This document shows positions 1 to 8,809 of a DNA stretch of 64,000 nt, piece by piece (within the stretch, counting starts at the first letter, position 1; every line of letters begins with the position of its first letter). The translations under genes were made by a program, and so were the position numbers. The notes below the pieces were generated by a model. That model had not been told where the DNA came from and searched no databases. It saw only the letters and a list, made by a program, of their open reading frames with translations. Location of the stretch: assembly GCA_047601145.1 (NCBI GenBank), contig JASGJW010000001.1:2066878-2130877 (forward strand), in the 5' to 3' direction. This stretch comes from UBA7672 sp047601145 (lineage in GTDB: Bacteria > Pseudomonadota > Alphaproteobacteria > Caulobacterales > Hyphomonadaceae).

Positions 1-2
1 CG

Positions 3-623
3 GCGGTGGACGCAGTGTGGCTCGCGCGGGGCGGATATGGCGCGTGCCGGGTGGCGGAGTATGCGATCCCGCGGATGACAGCGCCGGCGCGGAAGAAGAA
101 ATGGCTCGGCTATTCCGATGGAGGTTTTCTTCTGGCGGGACTCTACAAGGCTGGCTTTCCGCATGTCGCGCACGGGCCGATGCCGGTGGACCTGATCCGT
201 GAGGAGGGCGAGCAGGCGGTGAAACGTGGGCTGGCGTGGCTGCTCGATGGCGCATCCTCATCGCTCGAGCGGGGCGTGACGCCTGGCCATCCGAACCTGG
301 CGTTCAACCTGACGATCCTGAGCCAGCTTCTCGGCACGCCGCTTGAGCCAAAGCTCGAAGGGCACGTGCTCATGCTCGAGGATGTCGGTGAGTACATGTA
401 TCGGATCGACCGCTACTTTTATCATGTGACATCGAACGATCACGTCAGACGCTGTGCGGGGATCAGGCTGGGACGGTGTTCAGCGGTTCCGAAGAATGAT
501 CCGGACTTCGAGCTGAATGAGGAAGAAGTCGCGCGTTTCTGGTGCGAACGCTCCGGCATTCCCTATCTGGGGCGCGCCGATATCGGACACGACAGCGACA
601 ACAAGGTCGTGCCCTTCGGTTGA
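3..623 (+). CDS. ldcA: LD-carboxypeptidase (peptidase S66), 5' end missing
   Basis: Serine peptidase of the LdcA family, which removes the terminal D-Ala from murein tetrapeptides during cell-wall recycling. The visible 206 residues hold the conserved features: VWLARGGYGACR near the start, the nucleophile motif GYSD, the HGPMP segment, LEDVGE with the expected catalytic Glu, and a C-terminal IGHD with the expected His. The frame is open to the left edge, so roughly the first 90-100 residues of a normal 300-residue protein lie outside the window. Ends in TGA. No operon partner is visible; the next gene starts about 180 bases later. Confidence 0.9.
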   Translation, partial: AVDAVWLARGGYGACRVAEYAIPRMTAPARKKKWLGYSDGGFLLAGLYKAGFPHVAHGPMPVDLIREEGEQAVKRGLAWLLDGASSSLERGVTPGHPNLAFNLTILSQLLGTPLEPKLEGHVLMLEDVGEYMYRIDRYFYHVTSNDHVRRCAGIRLGRCSAVPKNDPDFELNEEEVARFWCERSGIPYLGRADIGHDSDNKVVPFG

Positions 624-802
624 TACAAATCGGTAGCGCGCACTTCTAAGCGAAACGCCGGTCGATTTCCCCGTTCAGGCGAAAAGTCACACCTTCACAG
701 GCTCGTGTTTCAAACATTACTTTTCTGTAGTATTCCGGCTCGCGCTTGGGCATGGTCATTGCTGTCCGTCCTCAACGGTCCCGGGGAAGTTCCACAATTC
801 CA

Positions 803-1915
803 ATGAATATCAGGTCGAAAGCCGAACGATCATTTGTGCTGCTCGACGGCGTGCGGGGGCTAGGGGCCATCATGGTCCTGATGGGCCACACGATCACGTC
901 GTGGGGTCTGCCCATGCCCCAGAGCGGGAATATCGTCGTTGACGCGTTCTTCCTGATGAGCGGGTTCGTCCTTGCCTATGCCTATGAGCCGCGCTTTGCC
1001 GCCGGCATGAGCGCCGGCGAGTTCATGCTCCAACGCCTGATCAGGCTGTTTCCGCTCTATCTCCTCGGAACGATCGGCGTTTATGTGATTGTGATTGCGA
1101 TCACTGTCGGCGACGCTAATGCGGGCGACCGGGTCAGCCTCTACACGATCCGGCTGATCCCCCAGCTGTTCATGCTGCCATCCCCGGAGTTCCTCCATAC
1201 GAAGGACATGTATTCGCTGAACACGCCGGCCTACACGCTGTTCTTCGAGCTCGTGGTTAACCTGGTCTACGTCCTGATCTTCCGCTGGCTGACGATGCGC
1301 GTGCTCATCGGCCTCGTGGTCGTTCTCGGCGTCATCCTGACGTTTACCGTTTTCCATTTCGGCTTCCTTGGCGTCGGATCGGACTGGGCGACTTGGTGGG
1401 GCGGCTTCCCGCGCGCCGGGTTCGGTTTCTTCGTCGGCGTGCTGGCTTACCGGATTGCCGGATCGCCCAAGACCGCCGATCGGCCAGTCAGCTGGTTCGC
1501 CATTCCGATGCTGCTGCTGTTGCCGCTCGTGTGTTTCATCCCGGCGTCGGCCGAGATGCGGCCCTTCATCGATCTCACACTCGCCTTTGCGTTGTTCCTG
1601 CCGCTACTGCTGCTGGGCCAGTCGATCCGCCCGCCGGAGATGCTCACGCGCGCGTGCCTTGTGGCGGGGCAGATCTCCTACGCCGTCTATATCCTGCAGC
1701 AGCCGATCCGAGAGATTTACGAACGCATCGATTGGAAGTCGACGTTCCTGACGGATACGGCCCCCGCCGGCGGCATCGTCGCGCTGGTGGTCGTGCTGGC
1801 GATCTCCATTGCTGCCGAGAAGTATTATGATCGGCCGGTCAGGCGAGCCCTGACGAAGTTGTTCGGACCCCGTCCGAAAGTCGCTGCAGAACAGCCGTCA
1901 GTCGCCGCCCCGTAA
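803..1915 (+). CDS. Acyltransferase 3 family membrane protein, copy 1
   Basis: Polytopic inner-membrane O-acyltransferase (Acyl_transf_3, the OafA/NodX-like fold) of about 370 residues with about ten hydrophobic helices. The N terminus carries LLDGVRGLGA, the following GHT catalytic His region and the arginine-rich MLQRLIRLFPLY. Members acetylate or otherwise acylate surface glycans or lipids; the acceptor here is unknown. The frame is open further up (TTG 746, ATG 752). I chose ATG 803 because the family motif normally begins within about 15-20 residues of the start, but no start has a strong ribosome site. It is followed by a close paralogue in the same orientation. Confidence 0.85.
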   Translation: MNIRSKAERSFVLLDGVRGLGAIMVLMGHTITSWGLPMPQSGNIVVDAFFLMSGFVLAYAYEPRFAAGMSAGEFMLQRLIRLFPLYLLGTIGVYVIVIAITVGDANAGDRVSLYTIRLIPQLFMLPSPEFLHTKDMYSLNTPAYTLFFELVVNLVYVLIFRWLTMRVLIGLVVVLGVILTFTVFHFGFLGVGSDWATWWGGFPRAGFGFFVGVLAYRIAGSPKTADRPVSWFAIPMLLLLPLVCFIPASAEMRPFIDLTLAFALFLPLLLLGQSIRPPEMLTRACLVAGQISYAVYILQQPIREIYERIDWKSTFLTDTAPAGGIVALVVVLAISIAAEKYYDRPVRRALTKLFGPRPKVAAEQPSVAAP

Positions 1916-2030
1916 CCAATCCTGTTTGATCAGCGCATCCCAGGCGATCGAAGAAAAACGCATCAAAACGTGCCTTTAGCACTTAATGGCCCGATCGTTG
2001 CAGCCGCTACGGCAAAGCGGAGCAGTGCGC

Positions 2031-3137
2031 GTGTCGAACCTTACCAGGCCCGACGAGTCGTTGTTCATGACGCTGGATGGCATGCGCGGCATTGGCGCTG
2101 TCCTGGTGGTGATCGGTCATTGCCTGATCTTCTGGGGCGGCCTGCCCATGCAGATCCAGCTGACGCCGTATCTCGTCGACATGTTCTTCGTGTTCAGCGG
2201 GTTCGTGATCGCCTACGCATTCGAGCCACGCATCCGGCGCGGGATGACGGTTGGCGGCTTCATGCTGCAGCGTGTGATCCGGCTCTATCCGATCTTCCTC
2301 ATCGGTCTCGTGATGGGGCTGTGCGTCCATATCATCGCCTGGCAGGACGATCACAAATCATCCGGAACCATCGCGCTCGAGATCGTACCGCAATTCCTGA
2401 TGCTGCCGTCGCTGAACACGAACGAGGTTTCGATCTTCACGCTGAACGGGCCATCCTGGTCGCTGTTCTTCGAGCTGTGCGCGAACCTGCTCTACATCCT
2501 GATCTTCCGTTTCCTCTCGATGCGCGTGCTGATCGGGGTGGTGATTCTGATGGCCGCGGCGATGGTAGTGTCGACCTATCACTATGGCGAGGCGCATGTC
2601 GGCTGGTCGCAGGCCCATGTGTGGGGCGGCTTCCCACGCGCCGGGTTCGGCTTCTTCATGGGCGTACAGATGTTCCGGCTTGCGGGATCGCCGAAGGCGC
2701 CACCGCGCAGGATCAGCGCGTGGGCCTGCCTGATCATCCTGACGCCCATCCCGGTCACGGCGCTGCTGGTTCCCGAGACGATCAAGCTGCCCGTCCAGCT
2801 TTTCGTCGCGCTCATCTATGGACCCGCGCTGATCTGGCTGGCGATGCTGGTCCAGCCGCCGCGTTTCCTGCACAAGCTGTGCGCGCGGGCAGGGGCGTTG
2901 TCATATCCGATCTACATGCTGCACTTCCCGATGCTTGCCCTGTTCGAGCGCATCGCCTGGAAGCATCCGGACATTGTGAAACACGGGCCGTGGATCGGCG
3001 TCGGACTTCTGGTCGCGTCGATCGCGCTGGCGGCAGCCGTCGAGCGCTTCTACGACACGCCGGTGCGGAGCTGGATCGGCCGCAAGCTCAAGGAACGGCG
3101 GCGTACGGCTCCGCCGCAATCATTCGTCGCCAAATAG
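2031..3137 (+). CDS. Acyltransferase 3 family membrane protein, copy 2
   Basis: Second member of the Acyl_transf_3 family, about 368 residues, clearly paralogous to the preceding gene: LDGMRGIGAVLVVIGH, SGFVIAYAFEPR, FMLQRVIRLYP and WGGFPRAGFGFFMG all have direct counterparts there. Start chosen at GTG 2031 because GGAG lies 8 bases upstream; an in-frame ATG at 1986 would add 15 residues not resembling the family. The two copies are 115 bases apart and probably co-transcribed. Likely modifies a surface polysaccharide or lipid by O-acylation; acceptor unknown. Converges with the dehydrogenase that follows. Confidence 0.85.
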   Translation: MSNLTRPDESLFMTLDGMRGIGAVLVVIGHCLIFWGGLPMQIQLTPYLVDMFFVFSGFVIAYAFEPRIRRGMTVGGFMLQRVIRLYPIFLIGLVMGLCVHIIAWQDDHKSSGTIALEIVPQFLMLPSLNTNEVSIFTLNGPSWSLFFELCANLLYILIFRFLSMRVLIGVVILMAAAMVVSTYHYGEAHVGWSQAHVWGGFPRAGFGFFMGVQMFRLAGSPKAPPRRISAWACLIILTPIPVTALLVPETIKLPVQLFVALIYGPALIWLAMLVQPPRFLHKLCARAGALSYPIYMLHFPMLALFERIAWKHPDIVKHGPWIGVGLLVASIALAAAVERFYDTPVRSWIGRKLKERRRTAPPQSFVAK

Positions 3138-3140
3138 CGC

Positions 3141-3917
3141 CTATTGCGCGACCCAGCCGCCGTCGATCGACAGGGCCGCGCCGTTGATCTGGTTGGCGGC
3201 ATCGCTCGTCAGGAAGACGGCCAGCTGTGCGATGTCCGTCACCTTCACGAATTCCTTGGTCGGTTGCGCAGCCAGGATCACATTGTTGATCACCTGCTCG
3301 GGCGTCATGTTGCGCGCCTTGGCTGTGTCGTTGATCTGGCCGTCGACCAGCGGTGTGTGGACATAGCCCGGGCAGATGGCGTTGCAGCGGATGCCGAAGG
3401 TCGCGCCTTCAAGCGCGATCGTCTTGGTCATGCCAAGAAGGCCGTGCTTGGCCGAGACGTAGGCGCTCTTGAACGGCGAGGCGACCAGCGCGTGTGCGGA
3501 CGCGATGTTGATGATCCGCCCCCACTTCTGCTTCTTCATCGCGGGGAAGGCGAGGCGCGTGGTGTGGAAGGCGGAGTTGAGGTTCAGGTTGATGATGAGG
3601 TTCCACTTGTCGACCGGGAAATCCTCAATGGGCGAAACGTGCTGGACGCCGGCATTGTTCACGACGATGTCGATCTGGCCGAAGGCATCGGCGGCGGTGG
3701 CGAACAGCGCTTCGATCTGCTCGGGCTTCGTCATGTCGGCGGCAGAATAGATGCACTTCACCTTGCTGTCGGCCTCGATGGAGGCGCGAATGGTTTCGAT
3801 CGCGGCAGCGTCGCCGAAGCCGTTGAGCACGATGTTGTTGCCGGCAGCGGCGAGCGCGCGGGCGACGCCTTCGCCGATGCCTGAGGTGGAGCCGGTGACG
3901 AGGGCGGTACGGGCCAT
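3141..3917 (-). CDS. bdhA: D-3-hydroxybutyrate dehydrogenase (SDR family)
   Basis: NAD-dependent short-chain dehydrogenase that interconverts 3-hydroxybutyrate and acetoacetate, the last step of polyhydroxybutyrate or ketone-body use. 258 residues, normal for the family. Cofactor motif TGSTSGIG at 8-15, NNAG at 87-90, catalytic Ser140, Tyr153 and Lys157 in the right spacing, and the substrate-loop segments GVQHVSPIEDFP and AAQPTKEFV typical of BdhA rather than of generic SDRs. Stands alone on the minus strand, about 100 bases from the peptidase gene on its right, which has the same orientation. Confidence 0.9.
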   Translation of the reverse strand: MARTALVTGSTSGIGEGVARALAAAGNNIVLNGFGDAAAIETIRASIEADSKVKCIYSAADMTKPEQIEALFATAADAFGQIDIVVNNAGVQHVSPIEDFPVDKWNLIINLNLNSAFHTTRLAFPAMKKQKWGRIINIASAHALVASPFKSAYVSAKHGLLGMTKTIALEGATFGIRCNAICPGYVHTPLVDGQINDTAKARNMTPEQVINNVILAAQPTKEFVKVTDIAQLAVFLTSDAANQINGAALSIDGGWVAQ

Positions 3918-4017
3918 GTGGGAGCGCTCCTGAGCTTTGCGGCGTTGTCGCGCTCCATCGCCGAGGAAGCAAGCCGCTATTGGATGACAGACAGATTACA
4001 TCCGCAGGCGCTGTCGG

Positions 4018-4902
4018 TCAGGGCAGTTCGGCGTCAAGTTTCAGCGTCAGCGCGGTGAAGAAATCCGCCGCCGCGACGAGCGTCGCCGGATCGACGTGCG
4101 CCATCGTGTCCTGTGGGGTGTGCAGTATGTTGAAGATCGCGGGGATCGCGTCCGGGCTCGGTTGGCTGGTCGGGTTCTTCAGCATGACTTTCATCTGCGC
4201 CGCTTCGGCTCTCGGCAAGAAGCCGAGCGAAACGGTGGGAACGCCGGAGCCGGAGAAGATGAGATCATCGCTTGGCGGGTAGTCCGGGAAGTCCAGGCAC
4301 GAAGCCTTGCGGGCGGCGCAAAGTTCGCCGATCGTTTTATTGATACCGGCGGACTGTGGGCCATTGTTGAGGCCATACATGAGTGTGTCGCCATAGGCGT
4401 TGACGTCAGCATTGATGACGGCGGCGAGATTGGCCACGCCGTTGGCATTTTTCCACGCCCGGGCGCCGACGAGGCCGAGTTCTTCCTGGTCGGTGAGAAG
4501 CAAGCGGATCGGATGCTTCGTCTTGCCGGCGAGGCGGCGCGTCGCCTCGATCATCGCGACGACGGACGCGGCGTTGTCGACGACGCCATCCACGAGCTTG
4601 CCATTGGGAAGGACGACGGCGTCGTAGTGGGCGACGAGCAGGATCTCCTTGCCGGTCGCAGGGCCAGTGCGGACGGTGACGTTGTAGCCGCGCGCAGGCG
4701 AGGGGCGGTTCCCCGCGAATTCCTCGACCGTGAAAGGCAGCCCTGCGGCGTCGAGCTGCGCCTTCAGCGCGGCGAGGCGGCCCTCCTGTGTCGGCTGCGC
4801 GAAGGCGGCGACGCGGTCACGCAGCTGTTGCGGCGTTGCTTCCGGCGTGCTGGCGCACGCGGCAAGCAGGAACAGCAATGGTGTTAATGCGTGACGGATC
4901 AT
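4018..4902 (-). CDS. M28 family zinc peptidase lipoprotein
   Basis: Predicted exported aminopeptidase-type enzyme, 294 residues. The N terminus MIRHALTPLLFLLAAC is a lipoprotein signal with Cys16 as the lipidated residue. Metal-ligand candidates of the M28 fold are present in order: His92 (AHYD), Asp105/Asp109 (VDGVVDN), Glu140-Glu141 (DQEELG), Asp166 (NADVN) and a late His in LHTPQDT. The reading frame stays open far upstream to 6219, but that stretch is antisense to the next operon; ATG 4902 is chosen because it begins the signal peptide. Substrate unknown. Confidence 0.85.
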   Translation of the reverse strand: MIRHALTPLLFLLAACASTPEATPQQLRDRVAAFAQPTQEGRLAALKAQLDAAGLPFTVEEFAGNRPSPARGYNVTVRTGPATGKEILLVAHYDAVVLPNGKLVDGVVDNAASVVAMIEATRRLAGKTKHPIRLLLTDQEELGLVGARAWKNANGVANLAAVINADVNAYGDTLMYGLNNGPQSAGINKTIGELCAARKASCLDFPDYPPSDDLIFSGSGVPTVSLGFLPRAEAAQMKVMLKNPTSQPSPDAIPAIFNILHTPQDTMAHVDPATLVAAADFFTALTLKLDAELP

Positions 4903-5082
4903 GCTTTCCCACACCTCTTCTCGCGTTAAGGGAAGGAGTAGGCGCGTTCGTCGTGCAACTGCAAACGATATCGAATATCGAAAAAATTGTGCGCCTAGTC
5001 CCTTGCAGACGCAGGGAATGGGAGCACGTATTGTCGTAATGCGCGCCGCATCCCCCGGCGCAGGGTCAGGGAGACAAGAAAA

Positions 5083-6267
5083 ATGGCGGGTAGCCCCACA
5101 GCGCTCCAGTATCTCGACAAGGCAGTCGGCACGCTCCGGCAGCTTGGGCTGCTTCCCGACAAGAAGGGCGAAGTGGCGCCTGTGGTGGCGCTTCTCAACC
5201 AGATCACCGATCTGCAGCCGGAAAAAGTGACGACGATCGCGCGTACGCTCGACCAGATGTCGGTGTTCAACGACGTGGTGCGCGAGCACATCTCGGCGAT
5301 CACGGTGGGCGAGCGCTATCAGCAGATAACCAACGCGTTCAACTCGATCCGCGACGACGCCAAGGGCCTCGTGGATCAGTATGCCGACGGCAAGATCTCC
5401 ACGATGGAGCGGTGGTCCAATGTCTGGATGAAGATGACGCGCGGAGACATCGCGGCGCGCTTCGACAAGATCAAGGACACGTATCTGGACGTCCAGAAGG
5501 ACACGAAGACCCAGATCGAGAAAGAGCGGTTGATCCTCGAAGCCTACATGGACTTCCGCGGCGCCCTGAAGAACTCGGAAGTCCTCGCGCTCGATGTCTT
5601 GAAGACGGCGGAAGAAAGGCTCAACGACGCCCGGGCGAAAATGAAGACGGCCTCCGACGCCGTCGCCGCCTATGCCGGCGCCGAGCCGGCGGAGCGTTCG
5701 AAGCTGGAGCTGGCGCGCGACGAGGAGCTGCGTCGCCTGCAGGCCGAGGAAGGCCGCTACCAGGTCGCCAAGGACCTCTCGGATAACATCACCATCGGCT
5801 ACAACACGTCCGAAGTGATCATGGCGCGGCTGGTGCAGACCACGAACGCCAAGGAGCGCATCTATGCGCAGTCGGTGTCTTTCTTCGGCACCAACGAGGT
5901 CGTGCTGACGGCGCTGTCGGCGACGTTCACGGGCATGTTCGGCCTGCATGAATCGACCCAGACGCTGGAGAGCATGAAGAAGGGCATCGACCAGTCGCTC
6001 GAAACGCTGAGCGAGATCGGCAGCAAGGTTCAGGAAGCTGCGCTCAAGGCCGGTTACGGGCCGACGATCTCGGCGGCGGCCGTGAAGAAGCTGGTGGACT
6101 CGGTGGTTTCTTACCAGGAGCGCTCGATCGGCATCATCGCCGAGATGCGCAAGCTGGCGACCGAGAACTCGAAGGAGATCCGCGACGCTGTCGAGGATGG
6201 CAAGAAACGCATGGCGCACCTGATTGAGCAGGGCGCCGCGGCCGCCCTGATCGCGCGTACTTCCTGA
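5083..6267 (+). CDS. TelA-like helical protein, first gene of a three-gene operon
   Basis: 394 residues, almost entirely helical by inspection, with charged heptad-like stretches and no signal peptide or clear membrane segment. The C-terminal two thirds recall the toxic-anion-resistance TelA/YceG-type fold: a long amphipathic array with ITIGYNTSEVIMARL, then LVQTTNAKERIYAQSV and a closing helix EMRKLATENSKEIRDAV. This resemblance is by eye and not decisive. Start ATG 5083 has GGGAGA 8-13 bases upstream. The next two genes follow at gaps of 11 and 2 bases, so the three are co-transcribed and probably act together, plausibly at the inner membrane. Role unknown. Confidence 0.7.
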   Translation: MAGSPTALQYLDKAVGTLRQLGLLPDKKGEVAPVVALLNQITDLQPEKVTTIARTLDQMSVFNDVVREHISAITVGERYQQITNAFNSIRDDAKGLVDQYADGKISTMERWSNVWMKMTRGDIAARFDKIKDTYLDVQKDTKTQIEKERLILEAYMDFRGALKNSEVLALDVLKTAEERLNDARAKMKTASDAVAAYAGAEPAERSKLELARDEELRRLQAEEGRYQVAKDLSDNITIGYNTSEVIMARLVQTTNAKERIYAQSVSFFGTNEVVLTALSATFTGMFGLHESTQTLESMKKGIDQSLETLSEIGSKVQEAALKAGYGPTISAAAVKKLVDSVVSYQERSIGIIAEMRKLATENSKEIRDAVEDGKKRMAHLIEQGAAAALIARTS

Positions 6268-6278
6268 GCAATGGCCTC

Positions 6279-7253
6279 ATGAGCGACACGACTGTTCCGG
6301 TGAAGGCGGGGGTGACGACCCCCGCCTTGCAGCCAAACACGACTGAAGAACCCCGGAAGCTCGACGATGTTATGTTGGCCATGGATGTGGTCGACACGTT
6401 GCGCCATCGCGTGCGGATCGTCGACCAGGAGCTGAACGAGGACGCGCGCGAGGAACAGCTGATCGCGCGGTTGAAGGAAATCTATGGCGCCCAGGGCATC
6501 GAGGTGCCCGACAAGATCCTGAAGGACGGCGTCAAGGCGCTGGCCGAGCAGCGTTTCGTCTACAAGCCGCCGGCGGATACGTTCTCCGTGAAGCTGGCGA
6601 AGCTATATGTCAGCAGGAAGAACTGGTTACCCGCTGCGGCGACGTTCACGGGCGCCGTCGTCGCGCTCGTCATCGGGTGGCAGGTGTTCTGGGCGATCCC
6701 GCAGGCGCGCGAGTGGAGCCAGATGCCGGCAGAGATTTCGCGGTTGCTGGCCGAGGGGCAGGCGCTTGCGGCAGATCCGGCCGTGGATGCGCAGCTTGGC
6801 AATATTGCTGCTGAAGGACAACGCGCGGTCGCGAACGACGATCATGGCGCAGCGCGTGCGCAGGTGACGCTCCTGAAGGATATGAACGGGAAGCTGGCCC
6901 AGGAATATGACCTGCGGATCGTGGCGCGCCCGAATGAAGACACGGGCTTCTGGCGGCAGTCGAAGAGCAATCCGAACGCGATGAACTACTACATCATCGT
7001 CGAGCCGGTGGCCCCGGGCGGGCGCATTCTCAAGGTGCCGGTCACCAACATCGAGGACCAGAAGACCGAAACCGTCACCAAGTGGGCGCAGCGCGTTTCC
7101 AAGGAGACGTTCGACAAGCTGGGAGCCGAGAAGGCCGCGACCGGTGGGATCATCACGGATGACATTCTCGGTCACAAGGCGCGGGGCGAGTTGGAGCCGC
7201 GCTTCACGGAGCCGACGCCGGGCGGGGCTATCACCGACTGGAAGGATGACTGA
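6279..7253 (+). CDS. DUF6384-like single-pass membrane protein
   Basis: 324 residues. Layout: a conserved N-terminal helical region with LDDVMLAMDVVDTLRHR and EIYGAQGIEVPD (residues about 28-80), one strong membrane helix at about 116-140, then a helical linker and a C-terminal globular part of about 130 residues (NYYIIVEPVAPGG). The N-terminal signature matches my memory of the uncharacterised family DUF6384; that assignment is recall only. Starts 11 bases after the TelA-like gene and ends 2 bases before the next ATG, so translation is likely coupled. It is the natural membrane anchor for the two soluble partners. Confidence 0.75.
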   Translation: MSDTTVPVKAGVTTPALQPNTTEEPRKLDDVMLAMDVVDTLRHRVRIVDQELNEDAREEQLIARLKEIYGAQGIEVPDKILKDGVKALAEQRFVYKPPADTFSVKLAKLYVSRKNWLPAAATFTGAVVALVIGWQVFWAIPQAREWSQMPAEISRLLAEGQALAADPAVDAQLGNIAAEGQRAVANDDHGAARAQVTLLKDMNGKLAQEYDLRIVARPNEDTGFWRQSKSNPNAMNYYIIVEPVAPGGRILKVPVTNIEDQKTETVTKWAQRVSKETFDKLGAEKAATGGIITDDILGHKARGELEPRFTEPTPGGAITDWKDD

Positions 7254-7255
7254 CC

Positions 7256-8809
7256 ATGCCGGTGTATGACGACGTCATCACGGGCCGCGATGCGCTCCAC
7301 CGGTTGGACACGCTGACCTCCGGCGCGCGTGCGGAATTCGATGCGGCGGCGCAGGCGGCGGATGGGCATTCGCGCCGGCGCGCCGACCTCACGCGCCTGA
7401 AGGCCGAAAGCTATCGCGAGCTGGCGAAGATCCGGCTCGACATCATCAAGACAGGCGCCGACAAGTCGCTTGATCTCGCCGAGCAGGAAGCCAACCGCCT
7501 GCTGGCCGCGCACGAGGCGTTCGTTGCGAACATCGGCGGCGAAGTGACCAAGGCCGAGCAGTTGTTGCAGGACGCCGAAGCGAAGCGACGGGCAGGCGAG
7601 GCTGATGTCGACACGGCGCTGCATGCCTATGAAGCGCTGACGGCGAAGGTCGAAGAGGAGGTGCAGACCGATCCGGGCTATCTCGCGCTGAAGCAGGGTT
7701 TCGAGGATGCGAAGGCGGTCGCCCTGCGCGCCGAGCAGAAGCTGGAGCTGGCGAAGACGGATCGAGCCGAGAAGGGCAAGCCTTACGAGAGCGATCCGCT
7801 GTTCTCTTACGTGTGGCAGCGAAAGTTGCGCACGAGCGAGTACCGCAAGGGCGGTCTCTCCCGAATGCTCGACAATTGGGTCGCAAAGCTTTGCCGGTAT
7901 GACGACGCGTACTTGAACTACACGCGTCTCACCGAGCTGCCGGACCGCATCGCGGAGCACCTTGCCAGCATGAAGCTGGAGGAAGCCGAGGCGCAGGCGG
8001 CGATCGAGCGTTTTGAGTCGCAGAAGCTCGAAGAGCGTGGCGCGGCGAAGCTGGCGGGCGAGCTGGTGACAGCGAAGGAGAAGCTGAAGCAGCTCGACAG
8101 CGACCTGGCGGTGGCCGAGGCGAAGCACAGCGGCCTGCGCGAGCAGCAGGAACGGGCGGCGAGCGGCGATGCGGGGCCGCAGGAGCAAGCGCGCAAGGTG
8201 ATCGAGGACGGGCTGGCGAAGGCGAGTTTCCCGGATCTCAAAGTGCTCGCTGCGGAAACAACGACGCCGGACGATGACCGGATCGTCGATGCGCTGATCA
8301 AGCTGCGTACCGAAGAGCTGCAGATGGATGTGAACTGGCGCAATGTCGAAGCGCTGCCGGCGCGGCGGCGCGCGGGTGTCGATACGCTGGAAGGCGTGCG
8401 CAGGCGGTTCAAGGAAGCAGGGCTCGACAGTCCCTATGTGATGGTGCTGCGCGGCGCGTTCGAGGCGGCGCTTGAGGCCTATGGCAAGGGACCCGCGCCG
8501 GATGGCGAGGCGCTGTGGCGCGCGATCAAGGCGACGATCCAGCAGGCGCCTCGCAACGACGACGACTATTTCGGCGGGCCGCGGCGCGGCCGGAATATCG
8601 GTGTTGGCGGAGGCGGCATGGGCGACGTCGTCGCCGGCGTCATCATCGGCGAGGTGATCAAGGCGGCCGTGCGCGGCAGCCGCTGGGGCGGTGGGGGATG
8701 GGGCGGCGGCGGTTGGGGCGGAGGCGGCGGCAGTTCCGGCGGCGGTGGGTTCAAGACAGGCGGCCGTATCGGCGGTGGCGGTGGCTTCAAGACCGGCGGG
8801 CGGTTTTAG
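7256..8809 (+). CDS. Coiled-coil protein with Gly/Trp-rich C-terminal tail
   Basis: 517 residues, third gene of the operon. Residues 1-330 are strongly helical and coiled-coil-like, rich in Ala, Glu, Lys and Arg, reminiscent in layout of PspA/ESCRT-III-type membrane scaffolds, though I see no decisive homology. A more compact region follows (about 340-430), then a low-complexity tail from about 450: GRNIGVGGGGMGD, a short hydrophobic VVAGVIIGEVIKAAV, and repeats of WGGGG ending with two FKTGGR units. Similar glycine tails close TPM/YgcG membrane proteins. Stop codon overlaps by 3 bases the stop of the converging phosphatase gene. Function unknown. Confidence 0.7.
   Translation: MPVYDDVITGRDALHRLDTLTSGARAEFDAAAQAADGHSRRRADLTRLKAESYRELAKIRLDIIKTGADKSLDLAEQEANRLLAAHEAFVANIGGEVTKAEQLLQDAEAKRRAGEADVDTALHAYEALTAKVEEEVQTDPGYLALKQGFEDAKAVALRAEQKLELAKTDRAEKGKPYESDPLFSYVWQRKLRTSEYRKGGLSRMLDNWVAKLCRYDDAYLNYTRLTELPDRIAEHLASMKLEEAEAQAAIERFESQKLEERGAAKLAGELVTAKEKLKQLDSDLAVAEAKHSGLREQQERAASGDAGPQEQARKVIEDGLAKASFPDLKVLAAETTTPDDDRIVDALIKLRTEELQMDVNWRNVEALPARRRAGVDTLEGVRRRFKEAGLDSPYVMVLRGAFEAALEAYGKGPAPDGEALWRAIKATIQQAPRNDDDYFGGPRRGRNIGVGGGGMGDVVAGVIIGEVIKAAVRGSRWGGGGWGGGGWGGGGGSSGGGGFKTGGRIGGGGGFKTGGRF

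Noticed and set aside
4903..6219. Minus-strand frame upstream of the M28 peptidase, apparently giving a 733-residue protein
   Set aside because: The added part is antisense to the TelA-like gene, is rich in Arg/His/Leu as shadow frames are, and the peptidase has its own lipoprotein signal at 4902.
8690..8809. Glycine codon repeats as a possible CRISPR or DNA satellite
   Set aside because: The repeats are in-frame coding for a Gly-rich tail, irregular at DNA level and have no spacers.
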